Source: an uncultured Collinsella sp.
GTDB taxonomy: Bacteria; Actinomycetota; Coriobacteriia; Coriobacteriales; Coriobacteriaceae
Assembly: GCA_958370785.1 (NCBI GenBank)
Contig: CATXKN010000001.1
Span: 62,001-126,000, forward strand
DNA: 64,000 nt
Direction of reading: 5' to 3'
A program made the position numbers and the translations under genes. This document shows, piece by piece, positions 15,156 to 24,844 of the stretch. A model generated the notes under the pieces. It worked only from the letters and a program-made list of their open reading frames with translations, had not been told where the DNA came from and did not search any database. How positions within the stretch are numbered: the stretch's first letter is position 1; each line of letters opens with the position of its first letter.

Positions 15156-16970
15156 GGCGTAGGTGAAGGTGGTGACGTCGAACATGCCCTCGGGACGGAT
15201 GCGGAGCGTCGGGATCACCGGCAGGGGCAGGAAGATGATGCCCATGATGGGGTCGAGCGGCGGCTCAATACCCATGGTGCGCGCCTTGACCATAAAGTCG
15301 TCGTGCTGTGCTGCCACGTCCTCGGCCGTGCCATCGCTCATCAGGCCACCGAGCGCCAGCGGAATACGTGCCACGACCTCGCCGTTGTGCACCAGCACGT
15401 GGCCGCCCTGGCCAACAGCCTCGACGGCAGCCATCATATCGGCCGCGTTGTCGCCCACCACGCACACGTTGTGCGAGTCGTGGCCGATCGTCGAGGCAAT
15501 GGCGCCACCGGTGATGGTAAAGCCACGCACCCAGCCGCGACCAATGTGCTTGCCAACAAGACCCAGGCCCGCAGGTCCATCACCGTCGGCGCCCTCGGCT
15601 TGCAGCGACACGCCGCGGCCGTGACGCTCAATCAACATAATGCGGCGCAGGCCCTCGGCGCTCTCGGGGCGAGCCATGCCCGTGATGGCCTTGCCCGGCA
15701 CCACGTCGATCACAGCCTCGCCCGGCTTAAAGGCATAGTCGAACACGTCGAGCGAAAGCTTCGGCAGCTTAACGGAGGCGCGCAGCTCATCGGCAAGGGC
15801 CGCAACCTCGGCCATCTCGGGTGCAATCTCGCCCACAAAGGTGCCGTCCTGCGCCACCAAAGCACCGGCGGCATAAACACGATGCGGAGCCTTGGCAAAC
15901 GTCAGGTCATTGAGCACCAGCAGGTCGGCACGCTTGCCCGGGGCAATCGCACCACGCAGCTCGTGTGGGTCGCGGCAACCGTGGTCCAGGCCAAACGCCT
16001 CAGCCGTAGACAGGGACGCCATAGAGATGGCAACCACGGGGTCAATACCGGCCTCGATAGCCACGCGGCAGGCATTGTCGATCATGCCGGTCGAAAGCGC
16101 ATCAGAGGGAGCGCGGTCGTCGGTCGCAAAGCAGCAGCGGCGGGCACGAGCGGGGTTTTCCAGCAGCATCGGAGACAGGTTGGCCAGGTCGTGGCTACAC
16201 GTACCTTCGCGCAGCATGACATACATGCCGCGAGACAGCTTGTCGAGCGCCTCCTCGGGAATCGTCGACTCGTGGTCGGCGATAATGCCCGCCGCGGCAT
16301 AGGCATTGAGGTCCTTGCCGGCAACGAGCGGCGCATGGCCGTCGACCTGCTTGGACGGCGTCTGGTTGGCAGCATCGATGCGAGCGCAGGTCTCGGGATC
16401 GGCCATAAAGACGCCCGGCAGGTTCATCATTTCGCCCAGACCAAAGACATCGCCCGGATGCTCAGCAAAAAACGCCTGCATGTCAGCGGCGGTAATCACA
16501 GCGCCCGCTTGCTCATCGGGCAGCGCGGGCACGCACGAGGGCATCATGTACTTGATGGAAATGGGCACGCGACGGCCGTCCTCGATCATAAAGCGCAGGC
16601 CGTCCAGACCGGAAACGTTGGCGATCTCGTGGCTGTCGGCAATGGCAGTGGTGGTGCCGCGCGTCGCCGCCATGCGCGCATACTCGGCGGGACGGATGTT
16701 CGAGGACTCGATATGCAGATGTCCGTCGATAAAGCCGGGGGCGATATAGCGACCCTGACAGTCAATGACCTCGGTCGCCTCGTAGGTGCCGGCGGCATCG
16801 TCGCGACCGTTGTAGAGCACGCCGACGATTACACCATCCTTGACGGCAACGCTACCGGGCGCCACGCGCTGGCCATATACATCGACAATCTGCGCATTGG
16901 CAAACAGCGTGTCGACGGGCACGCGCCCCTCGGCTGCATCAATCACAGACCTCATGACCTCAACGGACAT
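15150..16970 (-). CDS. ade: Adenine deaminase
   Basis: A 606-aa amidohydrolase converting adenine to hypoxanthine and ammonia. It has the metal motif GFIDGHLHIESS, ADSHEIANVSG, a second-shell GHAPLVAGKDLNAY, ATDDRAPSD, and the C-terminal Ade domain with TIGHDSHNVCVVG. The length fits AdeC-type enzymes. In this genome it could feed adenine into the purine catabolic island about 20 kb away, an inference from function only. It stands alone on the minus strand; its stop codon lies inside a repeat element. Confidence 0.94.
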   Translation of the reverse strand: MSVEVMRSVIDAAEGRVPVDTLFANAQIVDVYGQRVAPGSVAVKDGVIVGVLYNGRDDAAGTYEATEVIDCQGRYIAPGFIDGHLHIESSNIRPAEYARMAATRGTTTAIADSHEIANVSGLDGLRFMIEDGRRVPISIKYMMPSCVPALPDEQAGAVITAADMQAFFAEHPGDVFGLGEMMNLPGVFMADPETCARIDAANQTPSKQVDGHAPLVAGKDLNAYAAAGIIADHESTIPEEALDKLSRGMYVMLREGTCSHDLANLSPMLLENPARARRCCFATDDRAPSDALSTGMIDNACRVAIEAGIDPVVAISMASLSTAEAFGLDHGCRDPHELRGAIAPGKRADLLVLNDLTFAKAPHRVYAAGALVAQDGTFVGEIAPEMAEVAALADELRASVKLPKLSLDVFDYAFKPGEAVIDVVPGKAITGMARPESAEGLRRIMLIERHGRGVSLQAEGADGDGPAGLGLVGKHIGRGWVRGFTITGGAIASTIGHDSHNVCVVGDNAADMMAAVEAVGQGGHVLVHNGEVVARIPLALGGLMSDGTAEDVAAQHDDFMVKARTMGIEPPLDPIMGIIFLPLPVIPTLRIRPEGMFDVTTFTYAD

Positions 16971-17119
16971 ACATACTCCTTTAACTGTAGAAATAACTGC
17001 GGAGCGGACGAGCCTTCACCGCAGCAAGCCAACAGCCATTGTATGCCCAAACGATGGGCCAACAATACGCCTCTCCGCTTAACGGCACCGCCAAATGATC
17101 CCTTGGGGACGGAGGAAAA

Positions 17120-17187
17120 AAGTTGCGGTGGAATAGTTCCTACCTGGACGCCCGTATGGCATTTTTAGGAACTATTTCACCGCAACT
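17120..17187. repeat. Dispersed palindromic element, AGTTGCGGTG family, copy 2
   Basis: Arms 17120-17141 and 17167-17187 are inverted copies (AAGTTGCGGTGGAATAGTTCC) with one compensable mismatch. The sequence just left of it, TTGGGGACGGAGG, matches the arm of the palindrome at 63171-63242, so two element families meet here. It occupies most of the 280-bp gap between adenine deaminase and tyrS. Confidence 0.7.
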
Positions 17188-17188
17188 C

Positions 17189-17221
17189 AAAAGGCCGCAG
17201 TCGGGAATCCCGGCTGCGGCC
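17189..17221 (-). terminator. Terminator of tyrS
   Basis: On the minus strand GGCCGCAG-CCGG pairs with CCG-A-CTGCGGCC and is followed by TTTTGAG, 30 bp after the tyrS stop. Confidence 0.8.
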
Positions 17222-17250
17222 CTATTGCACATGTTAGGTTGACCTACTTG

Positions 17251-18462
17251 CTAAACCAGCTTGAAGCCCTTGCGCTTGCCTACGGAGAGGGTGTCGCCCA
17301 GCTTGAGGGCGCTCGGGTCGATGTTGTAGCTCTTGGGAGCAACGGCCTTGCCGTTGATCTTGACGCCGCCGCCGTCAATGTCGCGACGGGCCTGGCCGGC
17401 GCTCGCCGAAAGGCCCAGGTCCTTAAGCAGGCCTGCGAGGTAGATCTGGCCCTCGTCGTTGACGGTCAGCTCGACATGCTTCTCGGGGAAGTCGGCAAGC
17501 TGGCCCTCCTTGAACACGCGGTCGAACTCGGCCTGAGCCTCGTCACCGGCACCGGCGCCGTGATAGGTGTCGCACAGGTCGCGGCCCAGCGCGCGCTTGA
17601 GCTCATAGGGGTCGGCGGAACCGTCGGCCAGAGCAGCGTCAATCTTGTCGACCTCGGCCGGAGTGAGCGAGCTGGCCAGACGATAGTACTTGCCGATCAT
17701 CTCGTCGGGGATGGACATGGTCTTGCCGAACATATCCTTGGGAGCATCGGTCAGGCCGATGTAGTTGCCGTATGACTTGGACATCTTGCGTACGCCATCG
17801 GTGCCCTCGAGCAGCGGCATGGTAAGCGCGATCTGCGGCTCCATGCCCATCTTCTCCATGAGCTCGCGACCAGCGAGCAAGTTGAAGAGCTGGTCGGTGC
17901 CGCCCATCTCCACGTCGGCCTTGATCTGAACGGAGTCGAAGGCCTGCATCACGGGGTACAGGAACTCGTGCAGGGCGATCGGCGTCTGGGACTGGTAGCG
18001 CTTGGTAAAGTCATCGCGCTCGAGGATGCGGGCGACGGTGAACTTGGAGCACACCTGCAGCAGGCCGGCCAGATCCATCGACAGGATCCAGTCGCCGTTG
18101 TGCACGATGGTGGTCTTCTCGGGATCCAGGATCTTCATGGCCTGGCTCACGTAGGTCTCGGCGTTGGCCTCGATCTGCTCCTGCGAAAGCTGCGGGCGGG
18201 TGGAGTTCTTGCCCGAAGGATCGCCGATCAGTGCGGTGCCATTACCGATGATGAGGGTGACCTTGTGGCCCAGGTCCTGGAACTGACGCATCTTGCGCAG
18301 GGGCACGGCATGGCCCAGGTGCAGGTCGGGGCTGGTGGGATCGACGCCGAGCTTGATGTTGAGGGGCTCGCCCTTCTCAAGCTTCTTGCGAAGGTCGGCC
18401 TCGGGGACGATCTGCGCTGCGCCCGAGGTGATGATACGCATTTGCTCGTCGACAGACAGCAT
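17251..18462 (-). CDS. tyrS: Tyrosyl-tRNA synthetase
   Basis: A 403-aa class I synthetase that charges tRNA-Tyr. It has the HIGH-type motif HLGH at residues 48-51, the KMSKS loop (RKMSKSYGN) and a C-terminal S4 RNA-binding domain (residues ~335-403, SAGQARRDIDGGGVKINGK). The overall form resembles the TyrZ type (VDPTSPDLHLGH). The ATG follows AAAGGAGG. The 97-bp upstream gap is too short for a T-box leader and shows none. The U32 peptidase gene ends 97 bp upstream on the same strand. Confidence 0.95.
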   Translation of the reverse strand: MLSVDEQMRIITSGAAQIVPEADLRKKLEKGEPLNIKLGVDPTSPDLHLGHAVPLRKMRQFQDLGHKVTLIIGNGTALIGDPSGKNSTRPQLSQEQIEANAETYVSQAMKILDPEKTTIVHNGDWILSMDLAGLLQVCSKFTVARILERDDFTKRYQSQTPIALHEFLYPVMQAFDSVQIKADVEMGGTDQLFNLLAGRELMEKMGMEPQIALTMPLLEGTDGVRKMSKSYGNYIGLTDAPKDMFGKTMSIPDEMIGKYYRLASSLTPAEVDKIDAALADGSADPYELKRALGRDLCDTYHGAGAGDEAQAEFDRVFKEGQLADFPEKHVELTVNDEGQIYLAGLLKDLGLSASAGQARRDIDGGGVKINGKAVAPKSYNIDPSALKLGDTLSVGKRKGFKLV

Positions 18463-18559
18463 TGGGTATCCTCCTTTTGCTATAGCACCCTCACCGGATA
18501 CGGCGGTGCTCGAAGTTCATAAACCCACTAATAATAACCAAAACGGCGCGACCGAACAC

Positions 18560-20530
18560 CTACGACAGGAAAATCCTCGTCCTGCCGCACGCGTCAACGG
18601 CGACCGGCAAACGCGTGCCGTCGCGTTCGACCAAAAAGCGCGCCTGCTGACGGCGCGAGCAGTCACGGCAACGGACCTGCCCCGTCGCATCCGTGGCGCA
18701 GGCGCCCTCGGCAGTCAGCAAGCAGTGCTCGCACACCATGAGCTCGGGGCGGTGGGCGTCGACAGGCCCCAAGACACCGGGGCAAGCGGCAAGCTCGGCA
18801 ACACGCTCCGCGTCGTCGGCGGCAAGCTCGGCAGGCAAATACACACGGCCCGCGCCGAGCCCGCGTAGCCAGGCAAGCGTAACCCGGTTCGCGCAAAACA
18901 CCGGTGCCGCAACGTCAAACGCCACGCCCAGCTCACGCGCCATCGCCACCTGTCCCAGATTACGGCAGACGACGCGCCCGGCACGCCGCATAAGCGAGCG
19001 GGTACGCGAGGCATCAGCTGCGCGGCAGACCTCGTCGAGCACCACGGTCGCATCGGACAGATCGCGCTCGCCGCACGGGTCGGCATCCATCAGCTGCCAG
19101 GCAAAGACCATGCGAGCGGAAGCCCCCTTTTCCGTCGGCTCCGTCAACGCCGCCTCGGGCACGTCGTCAACAGTCACGGCGCCCTCAAAGGGCAGTATCT
19201 CAACGGCTCGTGCTACGGGTACGACCGCGTCCGCCTCGACCCGCATGTGCTCCAGCGCCGTTGCCGTCTGCCCCAACACGCCAGCGCTGCGAATCAGGTA
19301 CACCTCGCATCCCGCATCCACCTTACGCTTGCAGTGCACGACAACGCGCTCCCCCGCCGCCGCATCCACCGGGCAGGGCACCTGGGGCCAGCGCTTGGGC
19401 ACATCGGGGCGTGCATCGGCACCCGGATAGAACCGGATCTCGAGCGTGTCGCCCGCGGCCACGGCGGCATCGAGCTCGACGGTCACCTCTTCGTGACCCA
19501 CCGTCACCAAGTGGCCCACGCGTACGCCCTGGTTAATCGCACGCTCAAAGCTCATGAGCTCAGCACCCGATCGTCCCCGCAGATACGCATCGGTAAACCC
19601 GCGGTTGAACGACCTGCCCAGCTCGCGCTCAAGCGCCGACACGACAGCGGCATCCCACGCGCCATCGCGCAGCATATCGAGCGCACGACGCCACACCCGC
19701 ACCACGTTGAACACGTAGTCGGGGTTTTTCATGCGGCCCTCGATCTTGAGCGACGCCACCCCGGCCCCAACAAGCTCAGGCAGGTGCGCAATGCCCAGAT
19801 AGTCGCGCGGGCACAGCAGACGATCGCCCTCCACGGAAACGACGCTCTCTCCCGCCTCGTCCACCAGGTCGTACGCCAAGCGACACGGCTGCGTACAGTC
19901 GCCGCGCATCGCCGATCGTCCACGCCGCAGGGCCGAAAACTCGCAGGCGCCCGAATATCCAATGCAAATCGCGCCGTGGCAGAACACCTCGATAGGCACG
20001 CCGGTAGCACACAGGGCGGCAATCTCGTCGACTGCCAGCTCGCGGGCAGTCGTCACGCGCTCGACGCCTAGCTCGTCGGCAGCCAGGCGCACGGCGCCTT
20101 CGCTATGTACGCCCGCCTGCGTGGACAGGTGAATCTCGACCCCGGGAATCGCCGCGCGCAACGCGCGGGCCAGACCGGCATCTGCCACGATCAAGGCATC
20201 GGCACCCAACTCACGCGCGTGCGCCCCCAGCGCCACCGCGTCGGCCAACTCGTCATCGAACACGAACACGTTGAGCGTCACATATACGCGCACACCATGT
20301 GCATGCGCCACGGCACAGCCGCGCAAAAACTCGTCGTCGGTAAAGCCGTGTGCGCTCACGCGGGCGTTAAACCCGCCCAGGCCCGCATAGACGGCATCGG
20401 CGCCCGCCGCGATGGCAGCGAGCATCTGATCGAGCCCGCCCGCAGGCGCCAACAGCTCGGGCAGCGCCATCCCGGCAGCCCCCGGCTCGTTATCGCATTG
20501 TCCACTCGGCCCCATCGCCCGAATCGCCAT
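18560..20530 (-). CDS. Peptidase U32 family protein (collagenase-like)
   Basis: The 656-aa protein has the U32 N-terminal barrel (ELLAPAGGLDQMLAAIAAGADAVYAG) and the family signature EVFCHGAICIGYSGACEFS, with CTQPCRL after it. These cysteines hold an iron-sulfur cluster in characterised U32 enzymes. Members act in RNA hydroxylation (RlhA, TrhP) or are annotated as proteases. The C-terminal third carries four further cysteines near the end (CEHC ... CRDC). The ATG at 20530 is chosen for a perfect AAGGAG seven bases upstream. A second U32 gene begins at 63349. Confidence 0.9.
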   Translation of the reverse strand: MAIRAMGPSGQCDNEPGAAGMALPELLAPAGGLDQMLAAIAAGADAVYAGLGGFNARVSAHGFTDDEFLRGCAVAHAHGVRVYVTLNVFVFDDELADAVALGAHARELGADALIVADAGLARALRAAIPGVEIHLSTQAGVHSEGAVRLAADELGVERVTTARELAVDEIAALCATGVPIEVFCHGAICIGYSGACEFSALRRGRSAMRGDCTQPCRLAYDLVDEAGESVVSVEGDRLLCPRDYLGIAHLPELVGAGVASLKIEGRMKNPDYVFNVVRVWRRALDMLRDGAWDAAVVSALERELGRSFNRGFTDAYLRGRSGAELMSFERAINQGVRVGHLVTVGHEEVTVELDAAVAAGDTLEIRFYPGADARPDVPKRWPQVPCPVDAAAGERVVVHCKRKVDAGCEVYLIRSAGVLGQTATALEHMRVEADAVVPVARAVEILPFEGAVTVDDVPEAALTEPTEKGASARMVFAWQLMDADPCGERDLSDATVVLDEVCRAADASRTRSLMRRAGRVVCRNLGQVAMARELGVAFDVAAPVFCANRVTLAWLRGLGAGRVYLPAELAADDAERVAELAACPGVLGPVDAHRPELMVCEHCLLTAEGACATDATGQVRCRDCSRRQQARFLVERDGTRLPVAVDACGRTRIFLS

Positions 20531-20695
20531 CGGCAAACTCCTTACCAACAAGGTATGCATTCACTCTGAAAAATGCCGTCATCCAGCATACACGAGGCCT
20601 CGCGCGCCTCGTTTGGTTTATCGTGTAATAACTTATGTCCATCCTGCCCCAGCGGCGCACCCGCCGCCCGGCACGACATACCTGGAGGTCAATAT

Positions 20696-22885
20696 ATGGG
20701 TCCTCGCCAACGACAGGGACGCAGTCGTTCCAAGACGCATGCCCTGCCCATGATCCTGCTCTCGTTCTTGGGCTTTTTGCTCATCGCGGGCGTAGCGTTT
20801 GGCATCGGCATGATCGGCAACGTCAACCGTTGGCTGTCCGATCTGCCCGACTATACCGACGCCAACGCCTATCTGGTGAGTGAACCCACCGAGATCGTCG
20901 ATTGCAACGGCAACAAGATCGCGAGCTTCTACACGCAAAACCGCAAGTCCGTCACCAAGGACCAGGTCTCTCCGTACGTGCTGCAGGGCACCGTCGACGT
21001 CGAGGACGAGCGCTTCTACGAGCACGGCGGTATCGACCTGTGGGGTATCGCGCGTGCTGCCGTGGCAACCGTCTCCGGTGGCCACGAGGGTGCATCGACC
21101 ATCACCCAGCAGCTGGTACGCAACACCATCCTGCAGGAGGAGCAGTTCGATTCGACCATCGAGCGTAAGGTGCGCGAGGCCTACATCGCCATCAAGATGG
21201 AGGAGATGTACTCCAAGGACGAGATCCTCATGATGTACCTCAACACCATCTATTACGGCCACGGTGCCTACGGCATCGAGGCCGCAGCCGAGACCTACCT
21301 GTCCAAAAGCGCCGCCGACCTCACCCTGAGCGAGGCCGCGCTGCTCATCGGCCTTCCCAACTCGCCTTCGCAGTACGACCCCACGGTCAATCCCGATCTG
21401 GCACTGTCTCGCCGCAACAAGGTTCTCGACAACATGCTGCGCCTGGGCCACATCACCCAGGAGGAGCACGACGCCGCGCAGGCAGAGCCCATCACCCTCA
21501 ACGTAACCGAGATTTCGGGCAGCGGCGTCGACGTGTATTCGCAGCCCTACTTTGTCGCCTATGTTAAGCAGCTGCTGGAGCAGGAGTTCTCCACCGACGT
21601 GCTGTTTAAGGGCGGCCTAACCGTCAAGACCACCATCGACCCCACGATGCAGCAGACTGCCGAGGAGGCCGTGCGCGCCCAGCTCGACACGCTTTCGCTC
21701 GACGGCCTGGACATGGGCATGGTCGTCGTCGACCCCAAGACCGGCTACATCAAGTGTATGGTGGGCGGCTACGACTATAACGCCGACGAGAACCACGTGA
21801 ACCACGCCACGGCCAAGCGTCCCGTGGGCTCCACGTTTAAGGCCTTTACGCTGGCCACTGCCATCCAAAACGGCATGAACCCCAACGTCACCCTCAACTG
21901 CAACTCGCCGCTCAAAGCCAAGGGCACCACGACCGAGGTGCAAAACTACGCCAACCAAAGCTACGGCACCATTACGCTCAAGCAGGCTACGGCATACTCC
22001 TCCAACACCGGCTATATCCAGGTTGCAGAGGCCATCGGCAATAACAAGATCATGTCGCTCGTCAAAAAGCTCGGCATCGATCCTTCTAAGGACAATATCG
22101 AGGACGTTCCCGTCATGACGCTCGGCACCGGCTCCATCTCGCCGCTCGAGATGGCCGCGGCCTATGCCACGTTTGCCAACGGCGGTTACTATCGCCAGCC
22201 GATCGCCATCACCGAGATTGATTCGCGCACTGGCTCGGTACTGTACCAGCACACCGATAACCCCTCGCAGGTGCTCTCCGCCGGCGAGGCCGCGGCAGTG
22301 ACCGACGTCCTGACCGGAGTCATGCAGGGCAGCGGCACGGGTGCCGCCGGCGCTCTGAGCGTGAACCAGCCCTATGCCGGCAAGACGGGTACCACCGACA
22401 ACACCACCAACCTGTGGTTCTGCGGCTATACCCCGCAACTGGCATGCGCCCTGTGGACCGGCTACTCCGCAGGTGAGATTCCCATCCAAAAGTACGGCAC
22501 GGACCTGCTGGGCGACAGCACCAACCTGCCCGTCTTTAAGAAGTTCATGAACACCGTCCTTGCCGGCACCGACCGCGAGGAGTTCCCGACGGGCACTGCC
22601 CCAACGTATAAGAACAACAACGTCTGGAAGTTCTACGGCACCAACAACGCCAAGAAGGAAGAGTCCAAGGACGAGAACGAAGAGGACAAGAAAGAGACCA
22701 CCACGACCACGACGACGACCACCACGACCACCGAGACCACGGGCGGCGAAACCACCGGTGGCACCGGCACGACCGGCGGCTCGACGGGCGGCGACGGTAG
22801 CGGTGGCGAAGGCGGCGGCGAGGGTGGCTCCCCCACTCCAACGCCTACGCCTACGCCCACGCCCGATCCCTCTACGGGTCAGTAG
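20696..22885 (+). CDS. Class A penicillin-binding protein (transglycosylase/transpeptidase)
   Basis: This 729-aa bifunctional cell-wall enzyme has a short basic cytoplasmic start, one membrane anchor (~18-43), a GT51 transglycosylase domain (EDERFYEHGGID near 103, GASTITQQLVRN), and a transpeptidase domain with SxxK (STFK, Ser379), SSN and KTG (Lys563). The C-terminal ~70 residues are a Thr-run, then Gly/Ser-rich and TPTPTP repeats, probably a flexible wall-spanning tail. GGAGGT precedes the ATG at 20696, deciding against an upstream start. It is divergent from the U32 gene and ends at a strong terminator. Confidence 0.95.
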   Translation: MGPRQRQGRSRSKTHALPMILLSFLGFLLIAGVAFGIGMIGNVNRWLSDLPDYTDANAYLVSEPTEIVDCNGNKIASFYTQNRKSVTKDQVSPYVLQGTVDVEDERFYEHGGIDLWGIARAAVATVSGGHEGASTITQQLVRNTILQEEQFDSTIERKVREAYIAIKMEEMYSKDEILMMYLNTIYYGHGAYGIEAAAETYLSKSAADLTLSEAALLIGLPNSPSQYDPTVNPDLALSRRNKVLDNMLRLGHITQEEHDAAQAEPITLNVTEISGSGVDVYSQPYFVAYVKQLLEQEFSTDVLFKGGLTVKTTIDPTMQQTAEEAVRAQLDTLSLDGLDMGMVVVDPKTGYIKCMVGGYDYNADENHVNHATAKRPVGSTFKAFTLATAIQNGMNPNVTLNCNSPLKAKGTTTEVQNYANQSYGTITLKQATAYSSNTGYIQVAEAIGNNKIMSLVKKLGIDPSKDNIEDVPVMTLGTGSISPLEMAAAYATFANGGYYRQPIAITEIDSRTGSVLYQHTDNPSQVLSAGEAAAVTDVLTGVMQGSGTGAAGALSVNQPYAGKTGTTDNTTNLWFCGYTPQLACALWTGYSAGEIPIQKYGTDLLGDSTNLPVFKKFMNTVLAGTDREEFPTGTAPTYKNNNVWKFYGTNNAKKEESKDENEEDKKETTTTTTTTTTTTETTGGETTGGTGTTGGSTGGDGSGGEGGGEGGSPTPTPTPTPTPDPSTGQ

Positions 22886-22905
22886 GCACCCAGCCATAGC
22901 CAATC

Positions 22906-22947
22906 AAAGGCGCCCGAGCAGTTCAAATGCTGCTCGGGCGCCTTTTT
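22906..22947 (+). terminator. Terminator of the penicillin-binding protein gene
   Basis: AAAGGCGCCCGAGCA pairs with TGCTCGGGCGCCTTT, followed by a T-run, 20 bp after the stop. Confidence 0.92.
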
Positions 22948-22987
22948 GTCACGAGGAACCTCGCATGCGCCCCAACACGATGCGACA

Positions 22988-23022
22988 ATAAAAAAGGGCG
23001 CCGACCATCGTCGACGCCCCAT
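22988..23022 (-). terminator. Terminator of argR
   Basis: On the minus strand GGGGCGTCGAC pairs with GTCGGCGCCC, followed by TTTTTTATT. It lies 50 bp after the argR stop. Confidence 0.85.
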
Positions 23023-23072
23023 AAAAGTCGCTATATGCGCTCGTACGGCGCTATCCTCACGCGCCGCCTTGC

Positions 23073-23510
23073 CTACTTACGAGAGTTGCTCAGCTTGTTG
23101 ATGAGGGCCTCCAGGCGCTCGCCGTCCTCGGCGGTCTGGGCGATAACCAAGATGGTGTCGTTACCGGCGAGCGAACCGAGCACGTCGGGCAGCTCGGCGG
23201 CATCGACCGCAGCGGCAATGCCCGAAGCGGTACCGGGCTGAGCCTTGATCATAACCAAGTTGTCGGTGCGCAGAACGCCCGTTACCAGTTCGGAAACCAT
23301 ACGCTGCAGATGCAAGTCCTCGGCCAGGACATAGATACCCTCGGGGAGCTTGCGCAGCCCCATATCGGCAATGTCGCGCGAAACGGTCGCCTGCGTGCAA
23401 TCAAACCCCATGGCACGAAGCTCGTCCACCAGCACGCGCTGCGTGCGAACATCCTTGTTGCGCACGATATCTCTGATGGCATCCTGGCGCCCATTGCGTT
23501 TTTTAGCCAT
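23073..23510 (-). CDS. argR: Arginine repressor
   Basis: A 145-aa ArgR: an N-terminal winged helix (RNGRQDAIRDIVRNKDVRTQ..., with QATVSRDI as recognition helix) and a C-terminal oligomerisation/arginine-binding domain (GTASGIAAAVDAAELPDVLGSLAGNDTILVI). It senses arginine and represses biosynthesis or activates catabolism. No arginine genes are adjacent. The ATG at 23510 follows GAGG. The carbamate kinase and carbamoyltransferase at 41-43 kb belong to the purine island and show no evident ArgR site. Confidence 0.95.
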   Translation of the reverse strand: MAKKRNGRQDAIRDIVRNKDVRTQRVLVDELRAMGFDCTQATVSRDIADMGLRKLPEGIYVLAEDLHLQRMVSELVTGVLRTDNLVMIKAQPGTASGIAAAVDAAELPDVLGSLAGNDTILVIAQTAEDGERLEALINKLSNSRK

Positions 23511-23599
23511 ACTAAACCTCACTCCATAGATGGCGGAGACAATCAATCAGTAATTGAATAGTTTAGCGCTATTTGAGGGTATTTGTGAATAAGAACGCA

Positions 23600-23633
23600 T
23601 TTCGAAACAATTACATGCAAGATTGTTTCGAAA
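23600..23633. promoter_or_regulatory. Perfect 12-bp inverted repeat upstream of argR
   Basis: TTTCGAAACAAT (23600-23611) and ATTGTTTCGAAA (23622-23633) are perfect inverted copies around a 10-nt centre. It lies 90 bp before the argR start and just after the stop of the glycosyltransferase gene, also on the minus strand. There is no T-run, so an operator is as likely as a terminator. It does not match the usual ARG box closely. Confidence 0.45.
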
Positions 23634-23642
23634 ATAGCCGTC

Positions 23643-24692
23643 TTAAGCAGTTTTGACGCCCGTCCGGTTAAAAAAAGCGGCCAGATGCGTATACATCACG
23701 CAACGCGTAGGTTTGGCACTGGCAATCGGTCCAAACAACAAGCCGAGTCCACGATGGTTGCCCTTGAGTGCCGCAGCCATCTGACGAGTTCGAGATGCCT
23801 CGAGCATATCACGCATGCGGGCGGAACGCTCAATTGAAGAAACCCCATGCGGGCTCAAGCACAAATTTTCGATGCAGGCGACCAGCCCGGCGAAGTAAAA
23901 CATATGGCTCGCCACCTTTAGCTGCGCGTCACCGTTCGCCTCTGCCAGCGAATCAATAAGCTCGTCGAGCGCCCGGGCGTCATCGGTAAGCTTGGCAAAC
24001 AATGTGGGGTCAAAAGCATCTGTAAGCCGTGGCGCCACCGCATGGAAACAGGCATCACCGCACCCGGATATGCATTGCGCCTGCGAAAGAGCGCATGTCA
24101 TAAACCCAATCGAGCGAAACGCACGGTCGCGCGACAAACACGTCTCGAACAGCGTGCGACTGTACATCACACCGGGAGTCTGGGCAATCAGGCCGCCGGA
24201 AATCATTTGAGACAGACCGGCCGCCAATGAAGCACGGTCATCGATCGCAAGAGAGGTGGCATCCAGTACACGCGAATGGCGCTCACGATGAGCATCGTAG
24301 CGGTCGAGCGATGCCGTGGGAATCACCATGTCTGCCGCAGCATCACACGCAACATCGACCATCTTGGAAAGGGACTGTGGGGCAAACCACTCGTCGGCGT
24401 TCATGGCAACAATCTGCAATCCACGCGAGGCGGCAAAACCGGCCTTGAGACATGCTCCGCGCGCCGAATCCTCGACGTCAATCAAATCGATGTGAATATC
24501 TCTGCCGGCGGCAACCTCGAGCGAATGGCGCACACCCGGTGCAACATCGCGGCATACGATGACAATCTGCAAATCATAGAGGTCTTGGTTCTGGACGCTC
24601 TCGAGCGCACGCATCGCATAGCTGGGCGAACCCTCAACAATAAGGATCACCGAAAGTCGCGGATGCGAACCACGTCGAACCAAGTTTTCCAT
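23643..24692 (-). CDS. Glycosyltransferase family 2-like protein
   Basis: The 349-aa protein begins with a GT2-like nucleotide-binding half (LSVILIVEGSPSYAMRALESVQNQDLYDLQIVIV, and MNADEWFAPQSL in place of the usual DxD). Its C-terminal half is helical and unlike characterised enzymes. The usual DxD metal motif is represented only by NADE, so activity is uncertain. Donor and acceptor are unknown. The start at 24692 has no strong ribosome site. The 152 bp upstream to truA hold nothing recognisable. Confidence 0.7.
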   Translation of the reverse strand: MENLVRRGSHPRLSVILIVEGSPSYAMRALESVQNQDLYDLQIVIVCRDVAPGVRHSLEVAAGRDIHIDLIDVEDSARGACLKAGFAASRGLQIVAMNADEWFAPQSLSKMVDVACDAAADMVIPTASLDRYDAHRERHSRVLDATSLAIDDRASLAAGLSQMISGGLIAQTPGVMYSRTLFETCLSRDRAFRSIGFMTCALSQAQCISGCGDACFHAVAPRLTDAFDPTLFAKLTDDARALDELIDSLAEANGDAQLKVASHMFYFAGLVACIENLCLSPHGVSSIERSARMRDMLEASRTRQMAAALKGNHRGLGLLFGPIASAKPTRCVMYTHLAAFFNRTGVKTA

Positions 24693-24844
24693 CCTCTCGA
24701 TAGCGCCAAATCAAACTGTCGTTCATGGTACACCCGAGCTATAAAAGCAACGAGCCGCCTAACATGTTGCACGCCAAGAACAGATGTTGCACACGCGCAG
24801 CTCACACATAGTATGTGTCAGGTACGGACGCGCCGAGCACTCCC

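Noticed and set aside
18463..18559. T-box leader before tyrS
   Set aside because: The gap is only 97 bp and no T-box core or specifier stem was seen.
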